DNA of 64,000 nt. It comes from Microbacterium lemovicicum. GTDB lineage: Bacteria > Actinomycetota > Actinomycetes > Actinomycetales > Microbacteriaceae. Below are positions 35,324 to 43,638 of this stretch, in pieces; position 1 is the first letter of the stretch; the number at the start of each line of letters is the position of its first letter. The translations under genes and the position numbers were made by a program. Below the pieces are notes generated by a model, which had not been told where the DNA came from, made no database searches, and worked only from the letters and a program-made list of their open reading frames with translations. The stretch spans positions 3,038,001 through 3,102,000 of the forward strand of contig NZ_CP031423.1 in the NCBI RefSeq assembly GCF_003991875.1, written 5' to 3'.

Positions 35324-36823
35324 TCACTCCACGCGCGTGATGCGCAGCGCCACGGCCTCGCCGGCCGGAAGCGGGACCGGGTCGGCTCCCTTCGCGTAGG
35401 CGTCGTTGCGCTGCACGTCGTCCAGCACGAACCGGCGGCCGACGGGGGTCACCGTCACGTTCCAGGTGTCGATGACGTCGACCTCGAAGGCGTCGCCCAC
35501 CTCGAGCCGGTCGCCGAGGTTGCCCTGCGGCAGCCGGAACGTCCACGCCTCCGGCGCGTCCTGTCCCAGATACTGCAGGTACTGGCGGCGGGGCGAGCCC
35601 GCGACGTACGCCGGATCGTCCCACCGATCGATGGGGTCGAGACCGGGGATCACCAGGTCGTCGAGGATGCGCCGGAGGAATCCGAGACGCGCCGGGCTCT
35701 CGCCCCGGAACGGTCCGCCCTCGACCATGTGCAGGCTGCCGGACGGGGTGACGAAGCTCTCGCCGTGGCTGGCGTAGCACCCTGCGACCGTCGCAACCCA
35801 GAATTGGTGGACCAGCTGACGTCCGCTGAGGTGCCCCCACCGGTCCGGGATGTCGCCTTCGTACTTGATCTCGTCGAGCACGATCGGCTTCGGATACGCG
35901 TCGCGGTAGAGCGATGCCCGGCCGAACTCCGTCGTGGCGGCGCCGTTCTGGATGGAGGCGTGCGTGACCCAGGGCTGGTTGTGGTCGGGGAAGCGCATCC
36001 ACTGGTGGATCGAGCGAAGACGCTGATGCGGATCCACCGACGCCAGGAGCTCGCCCAGTCGGTTCCAGCGCGCCGTGGGCCGGTCGAGGATGTCGAACTC
36101 GTTGCACAGCGACCACCACACGAAGGGCGACGCCGACAGCCGGGCGACGAGGTAGCGCAGGTAGGCGGCATCCTCCTCCTCCGTCAGTCCGTCCAGGCCG
36201 AATCGGCCGTTGTCGTAGGCGTTGAGGATGAGGACGTCCGACTGGATGCCTCGGGCTCCGAGCCTCTCGACGGCGTCGTCGAGGCGACGGAAGAACGCGA
36301 CGACCGGTCGCGAGACATCCCACCGGCCGTCCGCATGCCTCTCGAACGGCAGCAGGTCGGGGAAGTGCTCGACGTACCCTCCGGCCTGCGGGAAGACCAT
36401 GTAGCGGAACTTGTTGAAGCCGGCCTCGGCCAGCGCATCGACCGTCTCGGAGAAGATCGGCTCCTCTTGATGGAGCCAGTTGTAGGCGGTGGCGCCGACA
36501 GGACGGAAGGGCGTGCCGTCGGCGTGGGCGAAGTGGTGGACGGCGGAGACGGCCACACCGCCCGGCCCCGTGCGGGGACCGGCGGTGAAGGTCCCGGTGA
36601 CGCCGTGCAGCTCGGGCGCCGCGCTGCGGGTCGACCACGACCAGTCGCCCTCCGTCCCGGGCGAGAAGCGCACGAGGTACCGGTCGGCGCCGTCCCAGAA
36701 GCCCGGGACCTCCACGGTCGTCGCGCCCTGCGTGAAGCGTGCCACGAGCGGCGTGCGGTCGGCGGGGATCGGCTCGACGGGCCCGGTGAGCACGATCTCG
36801 TGGACGCTGTCGACCGGGGTCAT
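35324..36823 (-). CDS. DUF5060/DUF4038-like glycoside hydrolase with DUF5605-type C-terminus (copy 2)
   Basis: A 499-residue enzyme lacking the 80-residue N-terminal extension of copy 1. The Ig-like domain (TTVEVPGFWDGADRYLVRFSP) precedes a barrel starting FRPVGATAYNW, with candidate acid/base Glu in WWSLCNEFD and nucleophile Glu in VLDEIKYEGDI, and a final beta domain (DTWNVTVTPVG). It is translationally coupled (ATGA at 36820) to the aldehyde dehydrogenase of the uronate operon, which suggests that its product enters that pathway, or that it cuts next to a uronic acid. Apiosidase-like action on apiosyl-galacturonate would fit both neighbouring pathways. Cytoplasmic, since no signal peptide is visible. 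Confidence 0.75.
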   Translation of the reverse strand: MTPVDSVHEIVLTGPVEPIPADRTPLVARFTQGATTVEVPGFWDGADRYLVRFSPGTEGDWSWSTRSAAPELHGVTGTFTAGPRTGPGGVAVSAVHHFAHADGTPFRPVGATAYNWLHQEEPIFSETVDALAEAGFNKFRYMVFPQAGGYVEHFPDLLPFERHADGRWDVSRPVVAFFRRLDDAVERLGARGIQSDVLILNAYDNGRFGLDGLTEEEDAAYLRYLVARLSASPFVWWSLCNEFDILDRPTARWNRLGELLASVDPHQRLRSIHQWMRFPDHNQPWVTHASIQNGAATTEFGRASLYRDAYPKPIVLDEIKYEGDIPDRWGHLSGRQLVHQFWVATVAGCYASHGESFVTPSGSLHMVEGGPFRGESPARLGFLRRILDDLVIPGLDPIDRWDDPAYVAGSPRRQYLQYLGQDAPEAWTFRLPQGNLGDRLEVGDAFEVDVIDTWNVTVTPVGRRFVLDDVQRNDAYAKGADPVPLPAGEAVALRITRVE

Positions 36824-38280
36824 CGCGTCGCCTCGAGCTCGAGCACCCCGTCGACGCGGCGGGGGATGCCGAGCGGGTTGCCGTCCTGCAGCGCCTCCGG
36901 CAGCGCCGCGTGCGGGGCGTCCTGGAATGCCAGGGGCCGCTGGAAGCGGCGCACGCTCGTCGCGCCGACCGACGTGAACAGCGAGGTCGTCGCGGGCCAC
37001 GGGCCGCCGTGGTGCTGCGACCACGTGACGGCCACCCCGGTCGGCCATCCGCCGAACAGCACCCGGCCGACCCGGTCCGAGAGCGCCCCGACGACCGCCG
37101 TGACGTCCTCGTCGGCCTCGGCGTGGACGGTGCCGGTGAGGCTGCCGTCGAGGCCGCTCACGGCCGCAGCGACCCTCGCGATGTCCGAATAGGTCACCAG
37201 CACCGTCGCCGGCCCGAAGAGCTCCTCACGCAGTCGCGGTTCGGCCGCGAACACCTCGAGCGTCGCGCGCACCACGCCCGGGGTCACCCCCTCCGGACCT
37301 GCGGTGGCCTCGGCCAGCACGTCCACGCCGTCGATCGAGACGAGGTCGTCCCATCCCCCCGCGTAGGCGTCGCCGATCGATCCGGTGAGCAGCTGCGCGG
37401 GCGTCGCTGCCGCCACGGACGCGGCGGCGAGCTCGGGGATGCGACTTCCCGCCGGCACGAAGACGAGACCCGGCTTGGTGCAGAACTGACCGGCGCCGAG
37501 CGTGAAGCTGGCGGCCAGACCCGTCGCGAGCTCCTCGGCGCGAGCGGCATCGGCACCCGGGCTGACGATGACGGGGTTGATGCTGCCGAGCTCTCCGTAG
37601 AACGGGATCGGATCGGGCCGCCGAGCGGCGATGTCGAACAGCGCGCGACCTCCGGCGATCGACCCGGTGAAGCTCCCGGCCTTGACGAGCGGGTGCGCGA
37701 CGAGCGCCGTGCCCACCTCGCGCCCCTCGGCGAGGAGGAAGACGCCGTCGGGCGCTCCGGCCTCGGTCAGCGCCCGGGCGACGATCTCGGCGGTGCGGCG
37801 TGACAGCTCGCGATGCCCGCTGTGCGCCTTCACGATGACGGGGCAGCCGGCCGTGAGGGCCGCGGCCGTGTCACCGCCCGCGACGGAGAACGCGAAGGGG
37901 AAGTTCGACGCCGCGAAGTTGACGACGGGGCCGAGGGGCACCAGCATCCGCCGCAGATCCGGACGCGGGGGTGCGGCCGTGGGGTCGGCGGAGTCCAGCA
38001 CGGCCTCGAGGTACGAGCCCTCGCGCACGACGTCGGCGAGCATGCGCAGCTGACCGGTGGTCCGTGCCACCTCGCCGACCAGCCGCGCCTCGGCGAGGTG
38101 GGTCTCGCGCCGTGCGATCGGCACCAGCTCGTCGCGCCCGGCGTCGAGGGCGTCGGCGACGGCATCCAGCCATCCCGCCCGCACGACGTCGGGGATGCGG
38201 CGCAGAGTCTCGGCGGCCGCGGCGCTGCGGGCCAGTGCCGCGTCGAGGTCGCGGGGATCGGTGAGGATGTCGGCGGTCAC
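36820..38280 (-). CDS. 2-Oxoglutarate semialdehyde dehydrogenase-like aldehyde dehydrogenase
   Basis: A 486-residue ALDH of the ketoglutarate-semialdehyde type. Catalytic Cys267 lies in GAGQFCTKPG, general base Glu in FYGELGSINPVIV, and NFAASNFPFAFSVAGGDTAAAL is the characteristic substrate/cofactor segment of this subgroup. It oxidises 2,5-dioxopentanoate to 2-oxoglutarate, the last step of oxidative uronate breakdown. GTG 38280 overlaps the enolase-family stop, and the DUF5060 gene overlaps its own stop. It also fits pentose oxidation, but the KdgD neighbour favours uronates. Confidence 0.85.
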   Translation of the reverse strand: MTADILTDPRDLDAALARSAAAAETLRRIPDVVRAGWLDAVADALDAGRDELVPIARRETHLAEARLVGEVARTTGQLRMLADVVREGSYLEAVLDSADPTAAPPRPDLRRMLVPLGPVVNFAASNFPFAFSVAGGDTAAALTAGCPVIVKAHSGHRELSRRTAEIVARALTEAGAPDGVFLLAEGREVGTALVAHPLVKAGSFTGSIAGGRALFDIAARRPDPIPFYGELGSINPVIVSPGADAARAEELATGLAASFTLGAGQFCTKPGLVFVPAGSRIPELAAASVAAATPAQLLTGSIGDAYAGGWDDLVSIDGVDVLAEATAGPEGVTPGVVRATLEVFAAEPRLREELFGPATVLVTYSDIARVAAAVSGLDGSLTGTVHAEADEDVTAVVGALSDRVGRVLFGGWPTGVAVTWSQHHGGPWPATTSLFTSVGATSVRRFQRPLAFQDAPHAALPEALQDGNPLGIPRRVDGVLELEATR

Positions 38281-39365
38281 AGTGACTCCTTGGACAGGTC
38301 GGGGGCGGTCAGATCGAGTCCGAGGCCGGGCACGTCGTCCACGTGCGCCCATGCGCCGTCGATCCGCACGGGGGACGGCGCGGACAGCAGCCCGAGCGCG
38401 TCGAAGCCGGCGTCCTCCACGTCCTCGACCCAGCACGGGGCGCCCAGACACACGGCGACCTGGGCGGAGAGGTCGGGGAGCAGGTGGGGGGCGATGACGA
38501 CGCCGGCGTCCGCGGCGAGCCTCGCGATCCGGAGGAACGGAGTGATGCCGCCGACGCGGATGACGTTGGGTTGGAGCACACCCGCGAAGCCGCCGTCGAT
38601 GGCCTCGCGGAAGCGGTGCACCGTATGGAGGTTCTCCCCGAGGGCGATCGGGATGTCGATGCGGCGAGCCAGCTCCCGGAAGCCGGCGGTGTCGTCGGCG
38701 CGCAGCGGCTCCTCGATCCACGCCGGTTCGAAGACGCTCAGCGCCTCGGCGGCGGCGGTGGCGGCATCCAGGTCCCACCGCTGGTTGGCGTCGATCATGA
38801 GCTCGCGATCCGGTCCGATCAGCTCGCGCACCAGGGCGACACGTGCGACGTCCTCCGCGAGAGCGGGGCGGCCGACCTTGATCTTCACCGCGCTGAGGCC
38901 TCGATCGATCCACCGCCGCACCTGCGCGGCGAGTTCGTCCTCGGTGTAGTGCAGGTTCACGCCGGATCCGTACACCGGCAGGCGCTCATGACGGCGACCC
39001 AGCAGCCCCGCGATGCCGACCCCCTGCTGCCGCGCGTGCAGATCCCACAGCGCGAGGTCGAGTCCGGCCATGGCGATCGTGGTCACCCCGCCCCCTCCGG
39101 CCTCGTGCAGATGCGCCCAGAGGTCGGGCCACAGCGAGCGCGGGTCCGCCTCGCGCCCGAGGGCGAAGGCCCGGATGTCATCGGACAGCAGGGCGGCCAC
39201 GGCGCTGGCTCCGATGGTCGGTGTCCAGGAGAAGCCCGACCCGGTCCGTCCTTCGGCGTCCTCCACGTCGACGCGGACCAGATGGAGGTCGGGCGCGCCG
39301 GGCACCCAGGGCCGCGGCATCCGCGCCGACAGCGGCTGGATGTCGATGCGGACGATCGCGCTCAC
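38277..39365 (-). CDS. Enolase-superfamily enzyme, mandelate racemase subgroup (aldarate/lactone-processing)
   Basis: A 362-residue enzyme with capping domain and modified barrel. Metal ligands are Asp192 (MIDANQRWD), Glu218 (WIEEPL) and Glu244 (LGENLH); general base K161-x-K163 (VKIKVG) and His294 (IAPHLLPD). The residue that pairs with His as Asp in mandelate racemase appears to be Asn267 (LQPNVIRVGGITP). Likely tasks are galactarate/glucarate dehydration or galactarolactone cycloisomerisation to 5-dehydro-4-deoxyglucarate, which is what KdgD uses. Starts with GTG overlapping the kdgD stop by four bases. Confidence 0.82.
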   Translation of the reverse strand: MSAIVRIDIQPLSARMPRPWVPGAPDLHLVRVDVEDAEGRTGSGFSWTPTIGASAVAALLSDDIRAFALGREADPRSLWPDLWAHLHEAGGGGVTTIAMAGLDLALWDLHARQQGVGIAGLLGRRHERLPVYGSGVNLHYTEDELAAQVRRWIDRGLSAVKIKVGRPALAEDVARVALVRELIGPDRELMIDANQRWDLDAATAAAEALSVFEPAWIEEPLRADDTAGFRELARRIDIPIALGENLHTVHRFREAIDGGFAGVLQPNVIRVGGITPFLRIARLAADAGVVIAPHLLPDLSAQVAVCLGAPCWVEDVEDAGFDALGLLSAPSPVRIDGAWAHVDDVPGLGLDLTAPDLSKESL

Positions 39366-40288
39366 GAACCGGTCACGAGCTGCTCGCCCTGAGCGAGGAG
39401 CTCGCGGAGCCGGGTGGTGTGCTCCGGTCCGGGGTCCGTCAGCGGCGCGCGCATGCCGCCCACGGGCATCCCCGCCAGGCGCACTCCGGTCTTGATGAGC
39501 GACACCGCGTAGCCGGGCGTCGTGTCGCGGAGGGCGATGAGCGGGTGGTAGAAGCCCTGGAGAAGGCGATCGCAGGTCGAGCTGTCGCCCGCCGTGTAGG
39601 CGCGGTAGTACGCCGTGGCGATCGCCGGCGCCATCGCGAAGACGGCGGACGAATACAGCGGGATGCCGATGGCACGGTACGCCGCCTGGCTCGCCTCGGC
39701 GGTGAGCAGGCCGTTGAAGAACTCCACGTCCTCGCGGACGGTGCCCGCCGCGAGCACGATCTCCTGCGCGAGGGCGACGTCGCCGATCCCGTCCTTGAAC
39801 CCGATGACGGTGGGCTGCTCGCGGAGGATGCGCGTGAACGTCGCGGCGGAGAACCGCGCACTCCCGCGGTGGTAGACGACGACGGGCAGATCGGATGCCT
39901 CGGCCACGGCTGCGACGTAGCGCACGAGTCCCTCGGGAGACGCGTTGACGAGGTAGGGGGGCAGCAGCAGCACGCCGTCGACCCCGATGTCCTCCAGCGC
40001 ACGGACCGCGGCCACCGCCTGGCCGACCGGACCGCCCACCCCGGCGATGACCGGGACGCGCGTCGCCGCCTGCCGGACGACCTCGGTCGTCGCGCGCACG
40101 ACGGCGAGCGACTCCTCGGCGGTCAGCGCATGGAACTCGCCGGTGCCGCACGCGGGGAAGACCCCGCCGGGCCCGTGCTCGAGGCCGGCGGCGATCGCGC
40201 GCGCGGTGATCTCGAGGTCGACGCGGCCGTCGTCCGCGAAGGCCGTCACGGGGAAGTAGAGGGGGCCGTCGGCGAAGGCGAGCGTCAT
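39362..40288 (-). CDS. kdgD: 5-Dehydro-4-deoxyglucarate dehydratase
   Basis: A 308-residue DapA/N-acetylneuraminate-lyase-family barrel. FPACGTGEFHALTAEE, GVLLLPPYLVNASPEGL, Schiff-base Lys165 in VIGFKDGIGD, Tyr139 in VVVYHRGS, and the tail GYAVSLIKTG with APLTDP match KdgD along the whole protein. It dehydrates and decarboxylates 5-dehydro-4-deoxyglucarate to 2,5-dioxopentanoate in the cytosol. It overlaps the SDR gene upstream and the enolase-family gene downstream by four bases each, so the pathway enzymes are made together. Confidence 0.88.
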   Translation of the reverse strand: MTLAFADGPLYFPVTAFADDGRVDLEITARAIAAGLEHGPGGVFPACGTGEFHALTAEESLAVVRATTEVVRQAATRVPVIAGVGGPVGQAVAAVRALEDIGVDGVLLLPPYLVNASPEGLVRYVAAVAEASDLPVVVYHRGSARFSAATFTRILREQPTVIGFKDGIGDVALAQEIVLAAGTVREDVEFFNGLLTAEASQAAYRAIGIPLYSSAVFAMAPAIATAYYRAYTAGDSSTCDRLLQGFYHPLIALRDTTPGYAVSLIKTGVRLAGMPVGGMRAPLTDPGPEHTTRLRELLAQGEQLVTGS

Positions 40289-41271
40289 GACAGGGTCCTC
40301 TGGTCGAGCGCGGGAACGGGGAGGTCGTGGGTCGGGGTCCGGCGGGCGTCGCCGACGTGGACCGGTTCGCGCGGGACACCGCGCAGGACGGAGGCGAGGT
40401 CGTCGGGACTCAGCTCCGTGCGCCACGAGCGACGGGCCACCCAGCCGGTGTCGCGCGTCGCGGCCGAGCTGTCGAAGGCGGGGGACGTCCCGATCAGCGC
40501 CGCCGCCGCGCCGGCCGTGCCGGGGTGGTAGGAGGGAAGCAGATCGCTGAGCGGCGCCGTGGCGAGGGCGTCGGCCGCGCCGACGATGTAGCGGGCGCCG
40601 CTGGGCACGTCGGCGGCCTCCAGCCACGCGGCGACGAACTCGCCCGCGTCACGCGCATCGACGTAGTTGAAGAGCGAGACCGCCGCCAGCGCCGGATCGC
40701 TCAGCCGCTCGAGGATCGTGTGCCCCTGCTGCGTGGGGGCACCGCGCCACTCCTCCGGCGGCACGACGTAGCACGGGCGGAAGGAGGCGAAGCGCGCGTG
40801 GGGCACGGAGCGGGCGAAGGTGGCGACCGTCTCCTCGACGCAGACCTTCGAGAGCGCGTAGGCGTGGGTGGGCGCGACGGGCGTGGACTCGTCGAGCGGC
40901 AGCCGCGGGGGCGTCCAGTCCGGAGGTCCGTAGCCCAGCACGGTGGGGCTGGAGGCGACCAGCACGCGCGTCGCGCCGGCCTCGACCGCGGCCTCGATGA
41001 CATCGAATGCCATCGAGGTGTTGACGGTGAAGATCTCGCTCTCGGGGGCGCTGAAGGGCACGGCGATGGCCGCCAGATGCACCAACGCATCGGGGCGGAG
41101 CTCCGTCAGCGCCGTGCGCGTCGCCGCCTTGTCCCGGAGGTCGACCACGATCCCCTCCACCCCGCCGCTGAGGTCGCGATCGATGGCGCGCACGTCGTGC
41201 CCGACCGAGCGCAGCACGTCCACGACGCTTCGGCCCAGGCGCCCCGCTGCCCCTGTCACTGCGATGCGCAT
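40285..41271 (-). CDS. NAD-dependent epimerase/dehydratase-family SDR, candidate uronate dehydrogenase
   Basis: A 328-residue extended SDR. It has the nucleotide loop VTGAAGRLGRSV, acidic AIDRD favouring NAD+, ASSPTVLGYGP, and the catalytic Y-x3-K in YALSKVCVEE. GGAGG at 41279-41283 (read on the minus strand) is a strong ribosome site for the ATG at 41271. As first gene of an operon with enolase-family, KdgD and semialdehyde dehydrogenase genes it would oxidise galacturonate or glucuronate to the aldarolactone, the role of Udh, which belongs to the same superfamily. It is longer than Agrobacterium Udh and resembles the SDR at 52869-53699 (both have PRLPLDES), so another sugar is possible. Confidence 0.65.
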   Translation of the reverse strand: MRIAVTGAAGRLGRSVVDVLRSVGHDVRAIDRDLSGGVEGIVVDLRDKAATRTALTELRPDALVHLAAIAVPFSAPESEIFTVNTSMAFDVIEAAVEAGATRVLVASSPTVLGYGPPDWTPPRLPLDESTPVAPTHAYALSKVCVEETVATFARSVPHARFASFRPCYVVPPEEWRGAPTQQGHTILERLSDPALAAVSLFNYVDARDAGEFVAAWLEAADVPSGARYIVGAADALATAPLSDLLPSYHPGTAGAAAALIGTSPAFDSSAATRDTGWVARRSWRTELSPDDLASVLRGVPREPVHVGDARRTPTHDLPVPALDQRTLS

Positions 41272-41280
41272 GGCTTTTCC

Positions 41281-41298
41281 TCCGGTTCGCGAACCGGA
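41281..41298. promoter_or_regulatory. 18-bp perfect palindrome before the uronate operon
   Basis: TCCGGTTCGCGAACCGGA is perfectly symmetric and touches the ribosome binding site of the SDR gene (41279-41283) on one side and the 22-base palindrome on the other. It carries the same CCGGTT/AACCGG half-sites and may be a second site for the LacI protein, or a stem in the operon leader. Confidence 0.55.
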
Positions 41299-41319
41299 AT
41301 GAGAAACCGGTTTCTCATT
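41298..41319. promoter_or_regulatory. 22-bp perfect palindrome, likely LacI-family operator
   Basis: AATGAGAAACC (41298-41308) is followed directly by its exact reverse complement (41309-41319). The central AAACCGGTTT is the usual LacI-type half-site arrangement with the CG step in the middle. It lies in the 121-base gap between the uronate operon and the lacI gene at 41393. Related sites occur at 47581-47607. Confidence 0.8.
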
Positions 41320-41392
41320 TAGACTAGCGTGACGTCGTCGGCATCGGCAAACCATCCGCCACAATGAACCAGGACTTTCGACGAGGAGACCG

Positions 41393-42403
41393 ATGACCCG
41401 CACGATGCCGTCACGACGGGCCACGATCGCCGACGTGGCCTCTCACGCCGGCGTGTCCCGTGCGACCGTGTCGCGGGTCATGAACGGACTCAGCACCGTC
41501 GAGCCGGCCATCGCCGATCGCGTCCGCGCCGCCGCCTCGGCACTGAGCTACCGGCCCAGCGAGACGGCTCGCAACCTCTCGCTCGGCCGCACCCACACCG
41601 TCGCGGTGGTCGTGCCCGACCTCGGCAACCCGATGTTCCAGGCCATTCTGCGCGGGGTCACGCGCGCCGCCGCGGAGGACGGCTACCGCGTGCTGGTCGG
41701 CGACACGCAGGAGATGACGTCGACCGAGATGGATGCCGCCATCGAGGCGCGACGCCGGTGCGACGCGCTTGTCCTGTGCGCCCCGCGCATGGACGACGAC
41801 CGGCTCGCGCAGGTGGTCGGCGCCACGGCCCCGCTCGCGCTGGTCAACCGCGTCATCGCCGACGAGGGCGTGCCCCAGGTGGCGATGGACTACGGCCAGG
41901 CGATCGGGCTCATCATCGATCACCTCGAGGGCCTCGGTCATCGCCACCTCGTCTACCTCGGGGGTCCCACCGCGAGCGCGTCGAACCGGCTGCGCATCGC
42001 CGCGCTGGATTCTGCGGAGGAGCGGCATCCAGAGCTCCGGATCGACCGCCTCACGGTCGGCGCGGCCCTCGATGACGGGTGGGCCAGCGCAGATCGGGTG
42101 CTGGAATCCGACGCCACGGCCGTCGTCGCCTACAACGACCTCGTTGCCCTGGGCCTGCTGTCGCGGCTGAGGGAGCTCGGCGTCGGCGTGCCCGCGCGGC
42201 TGTCGGTGGTGGGCGTCGACGACATCCCGTACGCGCGATTCAGCGACCCCACGCTGACGACGGTCTCCGTGCCGCAGGACGAGCTCGGCGCCGCGGTGTG
42301 GGAGCGCCTCCACGAGGCGATGGCCGGGGGCGCACCGCGCGGACCGCTGTGGCTGGAGGGCACCCTGCAGGCACGGGAGAGCTCGGGGCCGCCGCCGCGC
42401 TGA
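41393..42403 (+). CDS. LacI-family transcriptional regulator
   Basis: A 336-residue repressor. Residues about 9-60 are the helix-turn-helix and hinge: ATIADVASHAGVSRATVSRVMNG with YRPSETARNLSLGRT. A periplasmic-binding-protein-like effector domain follows (VAVVVPDLGNPMFQAILRGV; GLGHRHLVYLGGPTASASN; VVGVDDIPYARFSDPTLTTV). GAGGAGA is the ribosome site. The perfect palindromes before its start are probably its operators, and the related ones at 47.6 kb suggest that it also controls the CUT1 transporter and GH43 operons. The effector is probably a uronate or oligosaccharide. Confidence 0.92.
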   Translation: MTRTMPSRRATIADVASHAGVSRATVSRVMNGLSTVEPAIADRVRAAASALSYRPSETARNLSLGRTHTVAVVVPDLGNPMFQAILRGVTRAAAEDGYRVLVGDTQEMTSTEMDAAIEARRRCDALVLCAPRMDDDRLAQVVGATAPLALVNRVIADEGVPQVAMDYGQAIGLIIDHLEGLGHRHLVYLGGPTASASNRLRIAALDSAEERHPELRIDRLTVGAALDDGWASADRVLESDATAVVAYNDLVALGLLSRLRELGVGVPARLSVVGVDDIPYARFSDPTLTTVSVPQDELGAAVWERLHEAMAGGAPRGPLWLEGTLQARESSGPPPR

Positions 42404-42544
42404 TGCGGTGTCCGCCGCGGAGGGATGCCGACGGTCCGAGTCGAGGGACGGACGGCGCTACCGCTCGGATCCGGAGACGTCAACCGTGCACCCGCCGCGG
42501 TCGGCCCGCGCCAGGGTGGAGGCAACCGACTGAAGGAGCACATC

Positions 42545-42706
42545 ATGTCCGACACGCGCGACCCCCAGGACGAGCAGCAGATCGCCGACGCCCCCGACGG
42601 TGCGGCACCCGCCATCGACGCCGCCGGGATGGGCCAGGAGACCGGTGAGGTCCCCGCCGAGCTCGACGACGACGACACCTCCTCGCCCTCGCCCGACCTC
42701 GTCTGA
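42545..42706 (+). CDS. Small acidic hypothetical protein
   Basis: A 53-residue protein, MSDTRDPQDEQQIADAPDG at the start and ELDDDDTSSPSPDLV at the end: very acidic, no cysteine, no hydrophobic segment, likely disordered. AAGGAG at 42533-42538 is a good ribosome site for ATG 42545, which is the main reason to accept it. It stands alone between lacI and the convergent nucleoside-hydrolase-like gene, with a strong hairpin just after. I do not recognise it and give no function. Confidence 0.55.
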   Translation: MSDTRDPQDEQQIADAPDGAAPAIDAAGMGQETGEVPAELDDDDTSSPSPDLV

Positions 42707-42720
42707 CCCGACGGCTATGC

Positions 42721-42748
42721 CGCCGCAGCGCGTCAGCGCGCTGCGGCG
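42721..42748. terminator. Strong 12-bp hairpin at convergent gene ends (possible bidirectional terminator)
   Basis: CGCCGCAGCGC (42721-42731) pairs with GCGCTGCGGCG (42738-42748), plus a G-C pair inside, leaving a TCAG loop. The right arm is the end of the nucleoside-hydrolase-like gene (stop at 42733). It serves the 3' ends of two convergent transcripts. There is no T-run, so termination may need Rho. Confidence 0.5.
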
Positions 42749-43638
42749 CTCTCGCCGAACTCCGCCAGCTTCGCGAACATGTCCTCCAGCAGGAAGCGCA
42801 CGTCGATCTCCTCCACCACCGACACGGCGGAGCCCGACTCTGCGGGGACGCAGTGACCCGTGTCCGTGAAGCGCACCGGCGGCTGAGCACGGAACACCGC
42901 GCACCACGGATCGATCATCAGCGCGACGGCGGGTGAGTCCCCCAGCGACCGCGACTCGACCGGCACGCCGTGGTGGGCGGTGTTGAAGTCGACGACCGCC
43001 TGCGCCAGGTAGGCGCCGAGCGCGCCGTGCGGCTCCACCCGGCGACGCAGCTCCGCGTATCCCACGCTCACGAGCCGGTAGACGTTCGCCGGCACCTGCC
43101 AGATGCGGATGCCCGACGCGAACACCACGTTGGCGGCGCGGATGTCGTTGCGGAGGTTGAATTCGGGCCACGTGCCGCGCCACTCGCGGTCGCCGTAGGG
43201 CGGACCGCCGATCCAGATGACCGTCGTGTCCGTCGCGGCGATGTCCGGCGCCAGCAGCAGAGCCGCCGCCATGTCCGTGAGCGGTCCGAGGAAGGAGATG
43301 AAGAGCGGCCCGGCATCCGTCCGCCGCGCCTCCTCGACGATCAGACGCGCACCGTCGCTCACGGCTGATGCCGGATCCGCGGTCAGCGCGGACGGCGAGC
43401 CGTTCTCCACCCGGACGCCGCCGGTGCGGTCCATGAGCCGCAGCAGATGCTCGAGCTCCGCCCGGGAGTCCTGCATGGACGTGGCGGACCGCCCTGTGCC
43501 GAAGTGGGCGGGGATGATGCCGCAGATGTCGAGGCTCGGGGACAGCAGCGCGTGCACGACGGCGAACTGGTCGTCGGCTTCGTTCTTCACGTCGGAGTCG
43601 ATGATCACGCGGCGCCGGCGCGTGTCCTGGATGATCAC
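42733..43638 (-). CDS. Nucleoside-hydrolase-like protein
   Basis: A 301-residue protein of the inosine-uridine hydrolase fold. VIIDSDVKNEADDQFAVVHALLSP is the metal-binding first strand; the canonical D-T-D-x4-D-D core appears here as D-S-D...ADD. FISFLGPLTDMAAALLL and WIGGPPYG correspond to the next family segments. True nucleoside N-ribosidase activity is uncertain, because family members occur in glycan operons with other or unknown tasks. GTG 43638 overlaps the DUF624 stop by four bases, and it is the last gene of the CUT1 transporter operon. Confidence 0.72.
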   Translation of the reverse strand: MIIQDTRRRRVIIDSDVKNEADDQFAVVHALLSPSLDICGIIPAHFGTGRSATSMQDSRAELEHLLRLMDRTGGVRVENGSPSALTADPASAVSDGARLIVEEARRTDAGPLFISFLGPLTDMAAALLLAPDIAATDTTVIWIGGPPYGDREWRGTWPEFNLRNDIRAANVVFASGIRIWQVPANVYRLVSVGYAELRRRVEPHGALGAYLAQAVVDFNTAHHGVPVESRSLGDSPAVALMIDPWCAVFRAQPPVRFTDTGHCVPAESGSAVSVVEEIDVRFLLEDMFAKLAEFGESAAAR

